From: Candidatus Nanopelagicales bacterium
GTDB lineage: Bacteria > Actinomycetota > Actinomycetes > S36-B12 > CAIYMF01
DNA: 34,836 nucleotides
Direction: 5' to 3'
Assembly (NCBI GenBank): GCA_017882705.1
Contig: JADGOZ010000096.1
Coordinates: 1 to 34,836 of the forward strand
Part shown: piece after piece, positions 1 to 7,314 of the stretch
How positions within the stretch are numbered: the stretch's first letter is position 1
Layout of the letters: each line of letters starts with the position of its first letter
Program-made: the position numbers and the translations under genes
The notes under the pieces: model-generated
The model's input: the letters and a program-made list of their open reading frames with translations, nothing else
Database searches by the model: none
Told to the model about the DNA's origin: nothing

Positions 1-410
1 GCCGGTCGGGCCGTGGCCGAGCGGGCCGTCCCCATAGCCGTCGCCGAGCTCGGCGCGGCTCTCGTCGAGCAGGCAGATCGCGGCGTCCACCCCGTCGACC
101 GTGAGCAGCCACCAGCCCTCGGGGTCGAGCGTCGTGCTCACGGACTCGACCGACCACCACTCGTCGTAGTCGCGCGGCGTGAAGTTGTAGTGCTCGGCGA
201 ACGACGCGTTGTCTCGAGCACGAGGCAGGACGACGCGCGGTCCATCGTCGGGATGGCGAGCAGGTGCGCGATGTCGGCGTCACCCGAGTCCTTCTCGCCG
301 ATGGCCGCGATGTCGCACTCGGTGATGATCCGCACGGCGGTCGCGGCGTCCACGGGATCGGCGCGGCCGGAGCCGTCGTAGCGGATCGGTCGGGTCGAGA
401 GGTCGCTCAT
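1..410 (-). pseudogene. Tandem GNAT acetyltransferase, internally deleted and frameshifted, cut by window edge
   Basis: Reading from an ATG at 410-408, the first 67 residues look like the start of a GNAT domain (ITECDIAAIGEKDSGDADIA, then LVLE). From about position 210 the reading frame that makes sense changes: the other frame gives DNASFAEHYNFTPRDYDEWW and then WWLLTVDGVDAAICLLDE, which resembles the start of the second GNAT domain of MshD-like double acetyltransferases. The acetyl-CoA-binding core of domain 1 and the linker, probably 100 residues or more judging from the family, are missing between the two pieces. What I see is the frame change and the two family-like halves; the deletion is inferred from family length. 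It lies downstream of the SET gene on the same strand (75-nt gap). The 3' end is outside the window. An assembly error is an alternative explanation. Confidence 0.6.
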
Positions 411-485
411 GCGACCGAGGATGATCCGGACCTACGCCGATGTCGCGCAGGTTTCCCCACGGGCCTCCGGCTCACGGCGGAGGGA

Positions 486-995
486 TCAGTGCTGCGCAGC
501 AGGGAGGGCGGCGATACGGCGCTGGAGATAGGGCGAGAACCAGCCTGCGTACTTGTCCTGCAGCTCGCGCTTGGTCCAGTCGAGCCCGGTCACCACGCCG
601 CGGCAGGTCGGCTCGCCGCAGAGGCACTCGAACTCGTCGTAGTCGCTCGAGTCGCACGTGGCGTAGTCGAAGGTCAGCTCCTCGCCCGGGTCGATGTCGC
701 GCATCGCCACGAGCAGCGTCGCGCCGACGAGGCCACACGACGGCTCGCAGGAGTGGTTGAGCATGTCGCCCGGCTCGGGGGTCTCGTCGGACACGAGGTA
801 GAGGTCCTCGTCGACCTGGATGGAGCGGCCCTGGCGGTCGTCGTTGAACGTCGACAGCGTCTCGCGCGTGACGATCCAGCCGCCGAAGGCGGCGACGGTC
901 GTGCCGGCCGGGATCGGCTCGGTCGCGAAGGAGCCCCAGCCCTTGCCGCCCACGGGGCGCGCGTCGGCCGTCGGGTGCAGCCAGTTGTAGTCCAC
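486..995 (-). CDS. SET domain protein-lysine N-methyltransferase
   Basis: A 169-residue protein that is almost only a SET domain. The SAM-binding motif GKGWGSFAT is near residues 18-25, NHSCEPSC at 80-87 and EELTFDYA at 105-112; together these form the SET pseudoknot. A post-SET zinc motif CLCGEPTC (C124, C126, C131) follows, which with a cysteine of the NHSC region normally holds one zinc and completes the substrate channel. The start is GTG at 995, with an AAGGAGA Shine-Dalgarno about 7 nt upstream. By family, such proteins transfer methyl groups from S-adenosylmethionine to lysines; the bacterial target cannot be read from the sequence. It is divergent from bpa across a 244-nt gap. The domain call is certain; the substrate is unknown. 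Confidence 0.9.
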   Translation of the reverse strand: MDYNWLHPTADARPVGGKGWGSFATEPIPAGTTVAAFGGWIVTRETLSTFNDDRQGRSIQVDEDLYLVSDETPEPGDMLNHSCEPSCGLVGATLLVAMRDIDPGEELTFDYATCDSSDYDEFECLCGEPTCRGVVTGLDWTKRELQDKYAGWFSPYLQRRIAALPAAQH

Positions 996-1239
996 GTGTC
1001 GTCTCCTTCAGTGACGATCGCGCGGCCCGGTGCCCCCTCGGGTCCGGAGCCCTCACCTCTCCCGGTGAACGCCGGTGCGCGCCTGGCAGGCACGTCGTGC
1101 CCCGGTATTGGACCACGTGAAGGTGAACGGCGACGAATCCTTCATCCCCTTGCGGCATATGACTGAATGGCGGTTCAGCATCGATCGGCGGGTGGTGCTC
1201 CCCTCGACTGGTGCCGGGCGCGGTGGTGGGATGGGTCGC

Positions 1240-1824
1240 ATGAGCGACACCACAGCGCCGACCGCCGGTCCCGACGACGGCGCGGCGACGAACGACGACG
1301 AGCGCATCGTGATCGTCGGGCCGGACGGTCAGCCGCTGGGCTTCCTCCCCGCCACGCAGTCCGACGGCGACCGCAGCGAGAGCTCGGTCGCCGACCTCGT
1401 CGAGCAGCCGGCCAAGGTGATGCGCATCGGCAGCATGATCAAGCAGCTGCTCGAAGAAGTGCGCTCCGCACCGCTCGACGAGGCCTCGCGCACCCGTCTG
1501 CGCGACATCCACCGACGCTCGATCGCGGAGCTCGAGCAGGGCCTCGCCCCCGAGCTCGTCGACGAGCTCGAGCGGCTGTCGCTGCCGTTCACCGACGACC
1601 GCGTGCCGTCCGACTCCGAGCTGCGCATCGCCCAGGCGCAGCTCGTGGGCTGGCTCGAGGGCCTCTTCCACGGCATCCAGACGGCGCTCTTCGCCCAGCA
1701 GATGGCCGCGCAGGCTCAGTTCGAGCAGATGCGGCGCCGGGCGATCTCCGGTCCCGGCGGCGCCGGTACCGGCGCGCCCGGCGAGCAGGCACCGCACGAG
1801 GGCGGCAACGGCCTCTATCTCTAG
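1240..1824 (+). CDS. bpa: Bacterial proteasome activator Bpa (DUF2587)
   Basis: 194 residues, matching the ATP-independent ring-shaped activator that docks on the 20S proteasome and feeds it unfolded proteins such as HspR in mycobacteria. Hallmarks: [18 protein letters not shown] at about 54-71, a mostly helical core (about 50-165) with [20 protein letters not shown], and a Gly/Pro-rich flexible tail that ends in G-L-Y-L. The tail matches the family's C-terminal GQYL signature, the HbYX-like anchor that inserts into proteasome alpha-subunit pockets. I chose ATG 1240; an in-frame ATG at 1231 is possible and neither has a strong Shine-Dalgarno. The gene stands alone, 62 nt before serS, and diverges from the SET gene. 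The proteasome genes themselves are outside the window. Confidence 0.93.
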   Translation: MSDTTAPTAGPDDGAATNDDERIVIVGPDGQPLGFLPATQSDGDRSESSVADLVEQPAKVMRIGSMIKQLLEEVRSAPLDEASRTRLRDIHRRSIAELEQGLAPELVDELERLSLPFTDDRVPSDSELRIAQAQLVGWLEGLFHGIQTALFAQQMAAQAQFEQMRRRAISGPGGAGTGAPGEQAPHEGGNGLYL

Positions 1825-1873
1825 TCGGGCGGGCGCGTCGCGAACCGACGGGCCCTCCGTGCGGCGTGCGCCG

Positions 1874-1879
1874 TAGGCT
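1874..1879 (+). promoter_or_regulatory. -10 element for leaderless serS
   Basis: TAGGCT ends 7 nt before the GTG of serS and no Shine-Dalgarno is present. This places the transcription start at or next to the start codon, as in leaderless actinobacterial mRNAs. Confidence 0.6.
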
Positions 1880-1886
1880 CGGACCC

Positions 1887-3200
1887 GTGATCGATCTCAA
1901 GCTCCTCCGTGACGACCCCGACCGAGTGCGCGAGAGCCAGCGTCGACGCGGCGAGGACCCCTCCGTCGTCGACCGGCTGCTCGACGCCGACGAGCTGCGC
2001 CGTGCCGCCGAGACGTCGTTCGCAGCCCTGCGCGGCGAGCAGAACGCGCTGTCCAAGCACATCGGGCACCTGCAGGGTCGGCTGAAGAAGGCGGCGGACG
2101 GCGAGAAAGAGCAGGCGCAGGCGGAGCTCGACGCCGCGATGGCCGGCACGTCCGACCTCGCCGAGCGGGTGAGGGCCGCGGACGCCCGTAGGGTCGCGGC
2201 CGAGACCGACGCGACGGCGCTGCTCTCGCAGCTGTCCAACGTCATCGACCCCCACGCACCGGTCGGCGGCGAGGACGACTTCGTCCTCGTCGAGCTGGTC
2301 GGCACGCCGCGCGACTTCGCGGCCGAGGGGATCACGGTCCGCGACCACGTGGAGATCGGTGAGGCTCTCGGCGCGATCGACATCGAGCGCGGCGCGAAGG
2401 TCTCCGGCTCGCGGTTCTACTACCTCACCGGCATCGGCGCGCTGCTTGAGTTCGCGCTGGTCAACCACGCGATCGCGCTCGCGTGCGGCAACGGCTTCAC
2501 GCCGGTGATCCCGCCGGCGCTGGTGAAGCCGTCGGCGATGGAGGGCACGGGCTTCCTCGGCCAGGCGTCCGAGAACGTCTACCGCCTCGAGGCCGACGAC
2601 ATGTACCTCGTCGGCACCGCCGAGGTGCCGCTCGCGGCCTACCACTCCGACGAGATCCTCGAGGCCACGAGCCTCCCGCGGCGCTACGTCGGGTACTCGC
2701 CCTGCTTCCGCCGGGAGGCCGGCTCAGGCGGTCGCGACACCCGCGGCATCTTCCGGGTGCACTGGTTCGACAAGGTCGAGATGTTCACCTACTCCCACCC
2801 CGACGACGCGGAGAACGAGCACGCCCGCCTCCTCGGCTGGGAGAAGCAGTACTTCGACAGCCTCGAGATCCCCTACCGCGTCATCGACGTCGCGTCGGGA
2901 GACCTCGGCGCCTCGGCCGCGCGCAAGTTCGACATCGAGGCGTGGGTGCCCAGCCAGGAGCGCTACCGCGAGGTGACCTCGACCTCCAACTGCACCGAGT
3001 TCCAGGCCCGACGCCTGCGGATCCGGATGCGCGACGAGGACGGTGTGCGCCCGCTCGCCACCCTCAACGGCACGCTCGTGGCCATCACCCGCACGATCGT
3101 CGCCCTGCTGGAGAACCACCAGCAGGCCGACGGCTCCGTGCGCGTCCCGGTGGCGCTGCGTCCCTACCTCGGCGGCCGTGAGGTGCTCACCCCCCTCTAG
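1887..3200 (+). CDS. serS: Seryl-tRNA synthetase
   Basis: 437 residues, full length for bacterial SerRS. The enzyme activates serine with ATP and charges tRNA-Ser and tRNA-Sec in the cytoplasm. The N-terminus ([17 protein letters not shown]) leads into the long antiparallel coiled-coil arm (about residues 35-115) that grips the tRNA's long variable arm. The class II catalytic core follows: [10 protein letters not shown], motif 2 [14 protein letters not shown] at 274-287, and motif 3 in [17 protein letters not shown] near 393-409. [12 protein letters not shown] is the serine/ATP site signature. The GTG start at 1887 is fixed by the conserved N-terminus. There is no Shine-Dalgarno; a TAGGCT -10 element 7 nt upstream suggests a leaderless transcript. 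No terminator is evident before the next gene. Confidence 0.97.
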   Translation: MIDLKLLRDDPDRVRESQRRRGEDPSVVDRLLDADELRRAAETSFAALRGEQNALSKHIGHLQGRLKKAADGEKEQAQAELDAAMAGTSDLAERVRAADARRVAAETDATALLSQLSNVIDPHAPVGGEDDFVLVELVGTPRDFAAEGITVRDHVEIGEALGAIDIERGAKVSGSRFYYLTGIGALLEFALVNHAIALACGNGFTPVIPPALVKPSAMEGTGFLGQASENVYRLEADDMYLVGTAEVPLAAYHSDEILEATSLPRRYVGYSPCFRREAGSGGRDTRGIFRVHWFDKVEMFTYSHPDDAENEHARLLGWEKQYFDSLEIPYRVIDVASGDLGASAARKFDIEAWVPSQERYREVTSTSNCTEFQARRLRIRMRDEDGVRPLATLNGTLVAITRTIVALLENHQQADGSVRVPVALRPYLGGREVLTPL

Positions 3201-3218
3201 GGGTTGACCGACAGTCAT

Positions 3219-3255
3219 ATGCATGCTTATCGTCTGCCATTCAGTAAGCGCGCAT
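3219..3255 (+). promoter_or_regulatory. Inverted repeat, candidate MarR operator
   Basis: ATGCATGCTTA (3219-3229) and TAAGCGCGCAT (3245-3255) form an 11-nt inverted repeat with 9 matching pairs around a 15-nt spacer. It sits in an AT-richer gap just upstream of the SRPBCC-MarR pair. A TTGACC at 3204-3209 could serve as a -35. Autoregulation by the downstream MarR protein is inferred. Confidence 0.45.
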
Positions 3256-3271
3256 AGGAATGAGGCTCCTG

Positions 3272-3679
3272 ATGTTCACCTGGACCCACACCGTCACGAC
3301 CACGGCCACACCCGAGCAGATCTGGCCGCTGTACGCCGACGTCCACCGGTGGCTCGAGTGGGACAGCGGCCTCGAGGCGGTCACCATCGACGGCCCCTTC
3401 GCGGTCGGCAGCCGCGGCACGCTGAAGGTCGAGGGCCAGCCGCCGTTGGGCTGGGAGCTCATCGAGGTGGAGGCGAACGCGCTGTTCACCGACGTCACGG
3501 AGATCCCCGGGGTCGCTACCCTCACCTTCGTGCACCGCATCGAGCAGCGACCCGACGGCAGCGCCGTCACCCACGAGGTCCGGATCGTCGGTCCCGCCGC
3601 GCAGGACCTCGGGCCGATGGTCACCTCCGACACCCCGGACGCCATGCACGCGCTGGCCCGGATCGCCAAGTCCGCATGA
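3272..3679 (+). CDS. SRPBCC (START/Bet v1-like) family protein
   Basis: 135 residues. The opening FTWTHTVTTTATPEQIWPLY followed by ADVHRWLEWDSGLEAV is the typical start of polyketide cyclase/START-like SRPBCC proteins, which form a helix-grip hydrophobic ligand cavity. The end (TSDTPDAMHALARIAKSA) is the expected long C-terminal helix. The ligand is unknown. I prefer ATG 3272 because GAGG (3262-3265) lies 6 nt before it; the upstream in-frame ATG at 3260 has its purines too close. The stop overlaps the MarR start (ATGA), so the two are translationally coupled and probably share a ligand-related role, with the MarR protein as local regulator. SRPBCC-MarR pairs are common in actinobacteria. Confidence 0.8.
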   Translation: MFTWTHTVTTTATPEQIWPLYADVHRWLEWDSGLEAVTIDGPFAVGSRGTLKVEGQPPLGWELIEVEANALFTDVTEIPGVATLTFVHRIEQRPDGSAVTHEVRIVGPAAQDLGPMVTSDTPDAMHALARIAKSA

Positions 3680-4128
3680 GTGGCGGGTCGCGCCACTCCG
3701 ACGCGTGGGACAGCCCGGGCTTCCTGCTCTGGCACGCGACGCTGCGCTGGCAGCGCGCGATGGCCGAGGCGCTCGAGCCCCTCGGCCTCACCCACGTGCA
3801 GTTCGTCCTGCTCGCCTCCACCTGGTGGCTGTGCGAGCACGACGGGCCGCCGCGTCAGCGCGACCTCGCCGACCACGCCGGCACCGACCCGATGATGACC
3901 AGCCAGGTGGCACGCACCCTGGTGTCGAAGGGGCTGCTCGTGCGCGAGGCCGACCCCGACGACGGTCGCGCCTGGCGGCTGCGCCCCACGAAGGCCGGGA
4001 GCGCACTGGCCCGCAGGGCCGTCGCCGCCGTGGAGGACGCGGACACGGCGTACTTCGACCAGGTCCCGCAGCGTTCACGCGCCGGGATGCTCGCCGCCCT
4101 CAAGGAGCTCGGCGGCCGGCGCGACTGA
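3676..4128 (+). CDS. MarR family transcriptional regulator
   Basis: 150 residues with a winged helix-turn-helix: recognition region RQRDLADHAGTDPMMTSQVA, then RTLVSKGLLVREADPDDGRA, the classic MarR helix plus wing whose DxR-type wing tip (DPDDGR) contacts the minor groove. Helices at both ends (WHATLRWQRAMAEALEPLGL and the C-terminal stretch) form the dimer interface. It overlaps the SRPBCC gene by 4 nt (ATGA), so it lies in the same operon. The inverted repeat at 3219-3255 in front of that operon is a plausible site for autorepression. The effector is unknown. The gene converges on the small membrane protein gene with only an 11-nt gap. Confidence 0.9.
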   Translation: MSGGSRHSDAWDSPGFLLWHATLRWQRAMAEALEPLGLTHVQFVLLASTWWLCEHDGPPRQRDLADHAGTDPMMTSQVARTLVSKGLLVREADPDDGRAWRLRPTKAGSALARRAVAAVEDADTAYFDQVPQRSRAGMLAALKELGGRRD

Positions 4129-4139
4129 GTGCTGGGCGC

Positions 4140-4478
4140 TCACCGGGGTCGCGGGTGCGTGCCGGCAACCATCGCCGCGATGACCTCGGCGGGCTGGTCG
4201 TCGAGCGGCGTGGTCTGCGTCCACCGACCGGCCGTTCGTCGCAGCGACGGGAGCACCGGGTCCGGCACGTCGGCGAGGACGTCGGCGGCGGTGGCCACAG
4301 CGGCCTGCGACTCGGTGCGACGGCGCCGGCCCCGCGCATCGGCGTAGGAGCCGCGGACGTGTCCGACGACGCGACGCACTCCGGCGACGATCACCATGAG
4401 CCACACCACGATCGGGATCCCGACGAGAGTCACGAGCAGCAGACCGGCCAGGGCCTTCATCACGGTGTCGGCGGTCAT
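4140..4478 (-). CDS. Small single-pass membrane protein, unknown function
   Basis: 112 residues from ATG 4478, which has an excellent AAGGAGG Shine-Dalgarno 7-8 nt upstream; a longer open frame to 4628 exists but lacks such a site. Residues about 9-34 (LAGLLLVTLVGIPIVVWLMV plus following residues) form one strongly hydrophobic helix. The rest is basic then soluble (GRRRRTESQAAVATAADVLA), so the bulk is probably cytoplasmic. I recognise no domain. It stands alone between converging marR and the divergent GNAT gene. Confidence 0.7.
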   Translation of the reverse strand: MTADTVMKALAGLLLVTLVGIPIVVWLMVIVAGVRRVVGHVRGSYADARGRRRRTESQAAVATAADVLADVPDPVLPSLRRTAGRWTQTTPLDDQPAEVIAAMVAGTHPRPR

Positions 4479-4697
4479 CTCGTTCGCCTCCTTCCGCGGT
4501 CTGCGCATCAGCGGACGATGTGCGGATCTCCTTGCGTCGACTGGCGATCCGGGCTGCGGACCAACCCCTTCCTCGTGACCGTACTCCGCGTTCCGGATGA
4601 TGGCGCCCTCACGCGGGTGTGTTGTCACACGTCACATCGCGGGCAGGCGGTGACCAACTCCAGTGCGGCGACGCGCACCGTCCGCGATGATCGCGCC

Positions 4698-5246
4698 GTG
4701 ACGACTGCTTCTCCGGTGCCGCCCGACGTGATCGCCGGGCCGCACCTCGATCTCGTTCTCGTGACGGTGGACCAGCTGCTCGCGCGCGACGCCTCCGACG
4801 GCCCCGTGCCGCTCGGCCACGACGACCCGACCGACGTGCTGCACCCGGACCGATCGCCGCTGCACCACCGCGTGCCGCAGGTGCTCGCGGACCCGTCGGT
4901 GAACCCCTGGCTCGTCCGTCTCGCCGTGCTGCGCGACACCGGCGAGATCATCGGACTCGTGAACTTCCACGCACCTCCCGATGCCGACGGCATGGTCGAG
5001 ATCGGCTACGGCGTGATCCCGCAGTTCCGTCGCCACGGCTACGCCACCGAGATGGCGCGGACGATGTGGGCCTACGCCGCGACGCACCCGGACGTCCGTA
5101 CGCTGCGCGCGACGTTCACGCCGGACAACGCCGGCTCGCGCGCGATCATCGAGGGAGCCGGGTTCGTGCACGTCGGCGAGCAGATCGACGACGAGGACGG
5201 CCTCGAGCTCATCTACGAGGTCCCCGCCGGCGACTACCGCCCCTGA
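4698..5246 (+). CDS. GNAT family N-acetyltransferase (RimJ/RimL type)
   Basis: 182 residues. The acetyl-CoA pyrophosphate loop is in YGVIPQFRRHGYATEMAR (residues 104-121, R-x-x-G-x-A at 111-116), and motif B is NAGSRAIIEGAGFVHVGE (144-161), typical of RimJ/RimL-like enzymes that acetylate protein N-termini, amino acids or drugs. GLVNFHAPPDADGMVEIGYG is the beta4-beta5 region. The acceptor cannot be predicted. The GTG start at 4698 has no Shine-Dalgarno; GATGAT lies 6 nt upstream and may be a leaderless -10. A strong palindrome follows directly after the stop codon (5249-5313) and may end transcription from both sides, since the next gene converges. Confidence 0.85.
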   Translation: MTTASPVPPDVIAGPHLDLVLVTVDQLLARDASDGPVPLGHDDPTDVLHPDRSPLHHRVPQVLADPSVNPWLVRLAVLRDTGEIIGLVNFHAPPDADGMVEIGYGVIPQFRRHGYATEMARTMWAYAATHPDVRTLRATFTPDNAGSRAIIEGAGFVHVGEQIDDEDGLELIYEVPAGDYRP

Positions 5247-5248
5247 CA

Positions 5249-5313
5249 GCGATGTCACTGGTGGTACGGCTGTCTCGCGGCCCCGGAAGCGACCACAGCA
5301 CCAGTGACATCGC
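5249..5313. repeat. Long palindrome, 15-bp perfect arms, between converging genes
   Basis: GCGATGTCACTGGTG (5249-5263) and CACCAGTGACATCGC (5299-5313) are exact inverted copies. Inside, CTGT/ACAG and TCGC/GCGA continue the stem with bulges around a GGCCCCGGAA loop. It lacks a T-run but sits where a bidirectional terminator would be. The inner right half (GCGACCACAGCACCAG) recurs in the palindrome at 6381-6427. Confidence 0.85.
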
Positions 5314-5328
5314 GCCTGGGGCTGTGGA

Positions 5329-6330
5329 TCAGTCGACGACGGTGGCGAACAGGGCGGGGAAGACCCTCGACACCTTCGCCGTGAGGTAGTCGCCGTAGAC
5401 GCCGTCCCACTCGTGGACGCTCGCGCCGTCCCACCGGCTCGCGGCGTCGTCCTCGGGGGTCGCGTCGTCGGCGAAGACGGAGTCGGGCAGCGGCGTGACG
5501 CGCGCGTCCCAGCTCGGGTCGAGGAACAGCGGGAACGAGACGCGGTCCTGGCCCGAGAGGTTGCGGACGCGGTGCGGGTCGGAGCGGTAGCGCCCGCGGG
5601 TCATGCGGTCGAGCATGTCGCCGAGGTTGACGACGAAGACGTACGGGTCGGCCGGCACGTCGAGCCACACGCCGTCGCCCTTCACCTGCAGCCCGCCGTG
5701 GTGGTCCTGGGCGAGGAGCGTGATGAGGCCGTAGTCGGTGTGCTCGCCGACGCCCCAGGAGCCGGCGTCGCCCGGCGGGTAGTGGAACGCCCGGAAGAGC
5801 ACCGTCGGGTCGGCGGTCACGTGCGCGGCGAACCAGTCCTCCGGTACGCCGAGCCCGAGGGCGAGGCCGCGCAGCAGCGCCTGGCCGAGCGCGGTGACCT
5901 CGTCGATCCAGCGCAGGACTGTCGGGCCGAGCGCGGGTGGGGACTCGGGGAGCTGGTTGGCCCCGTGGAGCGGCGTACCGCTCACGACGCGAGGGTCCTC
6001 CGGACCGAGCTCGACGCCGTAGTACACGCCCTCCTTGAGGTCGGGGACGCCGGAGGTCAGCTCGCCGCCGACGGGGAACCAGCCGCGCCACGAGGATCCC
6101 CCGCGGGGCATGGCGATCGCGGCCTTGACATCGTCGGGCAGCGCGAAGAACTCGCGGTGCAGCGCCTCGAGGTCGTCGCGCAGCGCCGGGTTGATCCCGT
6201 GCCCGGTCACGAGCAGGAACCCGCTCGTGCGGCACGCAGCGTCGATCACCCGCCCGACGGCCAGGCGCGCCTCGGGTGAGGACGCGGGATCCACGAGCGC
6301 GGAGACATCGATGACCGGAAGCTCATTCAC
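5329..6330 (-). CDS. Isopenicillin N synthase-like 2-oxoglutarate/Fe(II) oxygenase
   Basis: 333 residues, normal for the family. The N-terminal DIOX_N part (LPVIDVSALVD, SGFLLVTGHGI) precedes the jelly-roll core. The iron triad is visible: H197 and D199 in GEHTDYGLITLL and H253 in DPHRV. R263-x-S265 (RVSFPLF) would bind the 2-oxoglutarate carboxylate (or, in true isopenicillin N synthase, the substrate valine). Most bacterial members are 2-oxoglutarate-dependent hydroxylases or desaturases of unknown substrate, so penicillin synthesis must not be assumed; no ACV synthetase is in the window. The GTG start at 6330 lacks a Shine-Dalgarno and has TAGCCT 6 nt upstream (leaderless). Palindromes lie on both sides of the gene. 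Confidence 0.9.
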   Translation of the reverse strand: MNELPVIDVSALVDPASSPEARLAVGRVIDAACRTSGFLLVTGHGINPALRDDLEALHREFFALPDDVKAAIAMPRGGSSWRGWFPVGGELTSGVPDLKEGVYYGVELGPEDPRVVSGTPLHGANQLPESPPALGPTVLRWIDEVTALGQALLRGLALGLGVPEDWFAAHVTADPTVLFRAFHYPPGDAGSWGVGEHTDYGLITLLAQDHHGGLQVKGDGVWLDVPADPYVFVVNLGDMLDRMTRGRYRSDPHRVRNLSGQDRVSFPLFLDPSWDARVTPLPDSVFADDATPEDDAASRWDGASVHEWDGVYGDYLTAKVSRVFPALFATVVD

Positions 6331-6336
6331 GCGAGC

Positions 6337-6342
6337 AGGCTA
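6337..6342 (-). promoter_or_regulatory. -10 element for leaderless oxygenase gene
   Basis: On the minus strand TAGCCT (6342-6337) ends 6 nt before the GTG at 6330. It is the same hexamer and spacing as in front of the SDR at 7275. Confidence 0.6.
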
Positions 6343-6380
6343 GCGAGAGGCCGCGTGATCGACACCGCATCCGGATGTAG

Positions 6381-6427
6381 CTGGTGGCGTGGTCGCCTCC
6401 TGGCCCCAGATGCGACCACAGCACCAG
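6381..6427. repeat. Palindrome related to the one at 5249-5313
   Basis: CTGGTGGCGTGGTCGC (6381-6396) and GCGACCACAGCACCAG (6412-6427) pair at 14 of 16 positions around a 15-nt loop containing TGGCCCC. The right arm is identical to the inner right arm of the first palindrome. It lies between the SDR stop and the oxygenase promoter on the minus strand, so it could end SDR transcription. Confidence 0.8.
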
Positions 6428-6477
6428 TTGCACGGCTCACCAGCTGTGGATGAGCGTGCGTGGACGTCGCGGGTTGG

Positions 6478-7275
6478 TCAGAGGGTGGCGAGCCACGCGT
6501 CGGCCGCGTCGGCCTGTCTCGCGACGGAGGCGGCGTGCTTGCGCACGACGTCGCTGATGCCCTCGCCGACCGGGATGCGGAAGGGCGCGTCGTCGCGCGT
6601 GACGGCGCCGACGATCGCCGAGACGCACTGCTGCGGGTCGGCGCTCGACTCCGCGTGCCACGACAGCCAGTCGTCGATGACCTTCCAGTGCTCGGCGTAG
6701 ACGCCGTTCGGGTCCTTCGCGGCGGCGATCGGGCCGGTCGCGGAGATCGGCGTGCGGAACGGACCCGGCTCGACGAGGTGCACGCGGATGCCGAATGGCC
6801 GCAGCTCGAGGCGCAGCGCCTCGCTGGCGCCCTCGAGGCCGAACTTCGAGGCGTTGTACGGACCCATGAGCGGGTCGCCCGCCTGGCCGGACACGCTCGA
6901 GATGTTGACGATCACGCCCTGCGCGGCGCGCAGCGCGGGCAGGCACACGCCGGTGACGGCCATCGCGCCGACGAGGTTCACGCCCAGCGAGCGGCGCAGC
7001 TCTGTCGGCGTGAGCTCCTCCCACGGCCCAGCCATCGCGATGCCGGCGTTGTTCACCAGCGCGTCGAGGCGGCGGAACCGATCCGCCACGACGAGGCCGA
7101 GCGCGGCGACGGAGTCGTCGTCGGTCACGTCGCACACGACCGTCGCCCACGGCACGCGGTCCTCGTCGGCACGGTCGAGCACCGTGCCGAGCACGTCCCA
7201 GCCTAGGTCGTGCAGGCGCCGAGCGACGCCGTGGCCGAGGCCGGAGGACGTGCCGGTGATGAGGACGGAGGGCAT
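6478..7275 (-). CDS. SDR family NAD(P)-dependent oxidoreductase
   Basis: 265 residues, a classical short-chain dehydrogenase. The cofactor glycine motif TGTSSGLG is at 7-14, NNAG at 75-78, and the catalytic residues are S127 (NISSVSG), Y140 and K144 (YNASK). The region after PGPFRTPI is the variable substrate lid. An arginine pair after the glycine motif (GVARRL) would fit NADP(H), but this is weak evidence. The substrate is unknown. ATG 7275 is preceded by TAGCCT at 6 nt spacing and no Shine-Dalgarno (leaderless), so it may have its own promoter although it follows the C45 gene by only 39 nt. Confidence 0.92.
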   Translation of the reverse strand: MPSVLITGTSSGLGHGVARRLHDLGWDVLGTVLDRADEDRVPWATVVCDVTDDDSVAALGLVVADRFRRLDALVNNAGIAMAGPWEELTPTELRRSLGVNLVGAMAVTGVCLPALRAAQGVIVNISSVSGQAGDPLMGPYNASKFGLEGASEALRLELRPFGIRVHLVEPGPFRTPISATGPIAAAKDPNGVYAEHWKVIDDWLSWHAESSADPQQCVSAIVGAVTRDDAPFRIPVGEGISDVVRKHAASVARQADAADAWLATL

Positions 7276-7281
7276 GTCGCG

Positions 7282-7287
7282 AGGCTA
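7282..7287 (-). promoter_or_regulatory. -10 element for leaderless SDR gene
   Basis: TAGCCT (7287-7282, minus strand) with a 6-nt spacer CGCGAC before the ATG at 7275. Confidence 0.6.
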
Positions 7288-7314
7288 GCCCGCGATCGGC
7301 ACGCGCGGGGAGGA

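Noticed and set aside
1135-1160. Fourth copy of the leader repeat (CCTTCATC near 1140)
   Set aside because: Only about 8-10 nt match; the rest differs.
264-1166. Long open frame on the plus strand across the SET gene
   Set aside because: It is the antisense shadow of the SET methyltransferase and GNAT fragments; the minus frame has clear motifs and a ribosome site.
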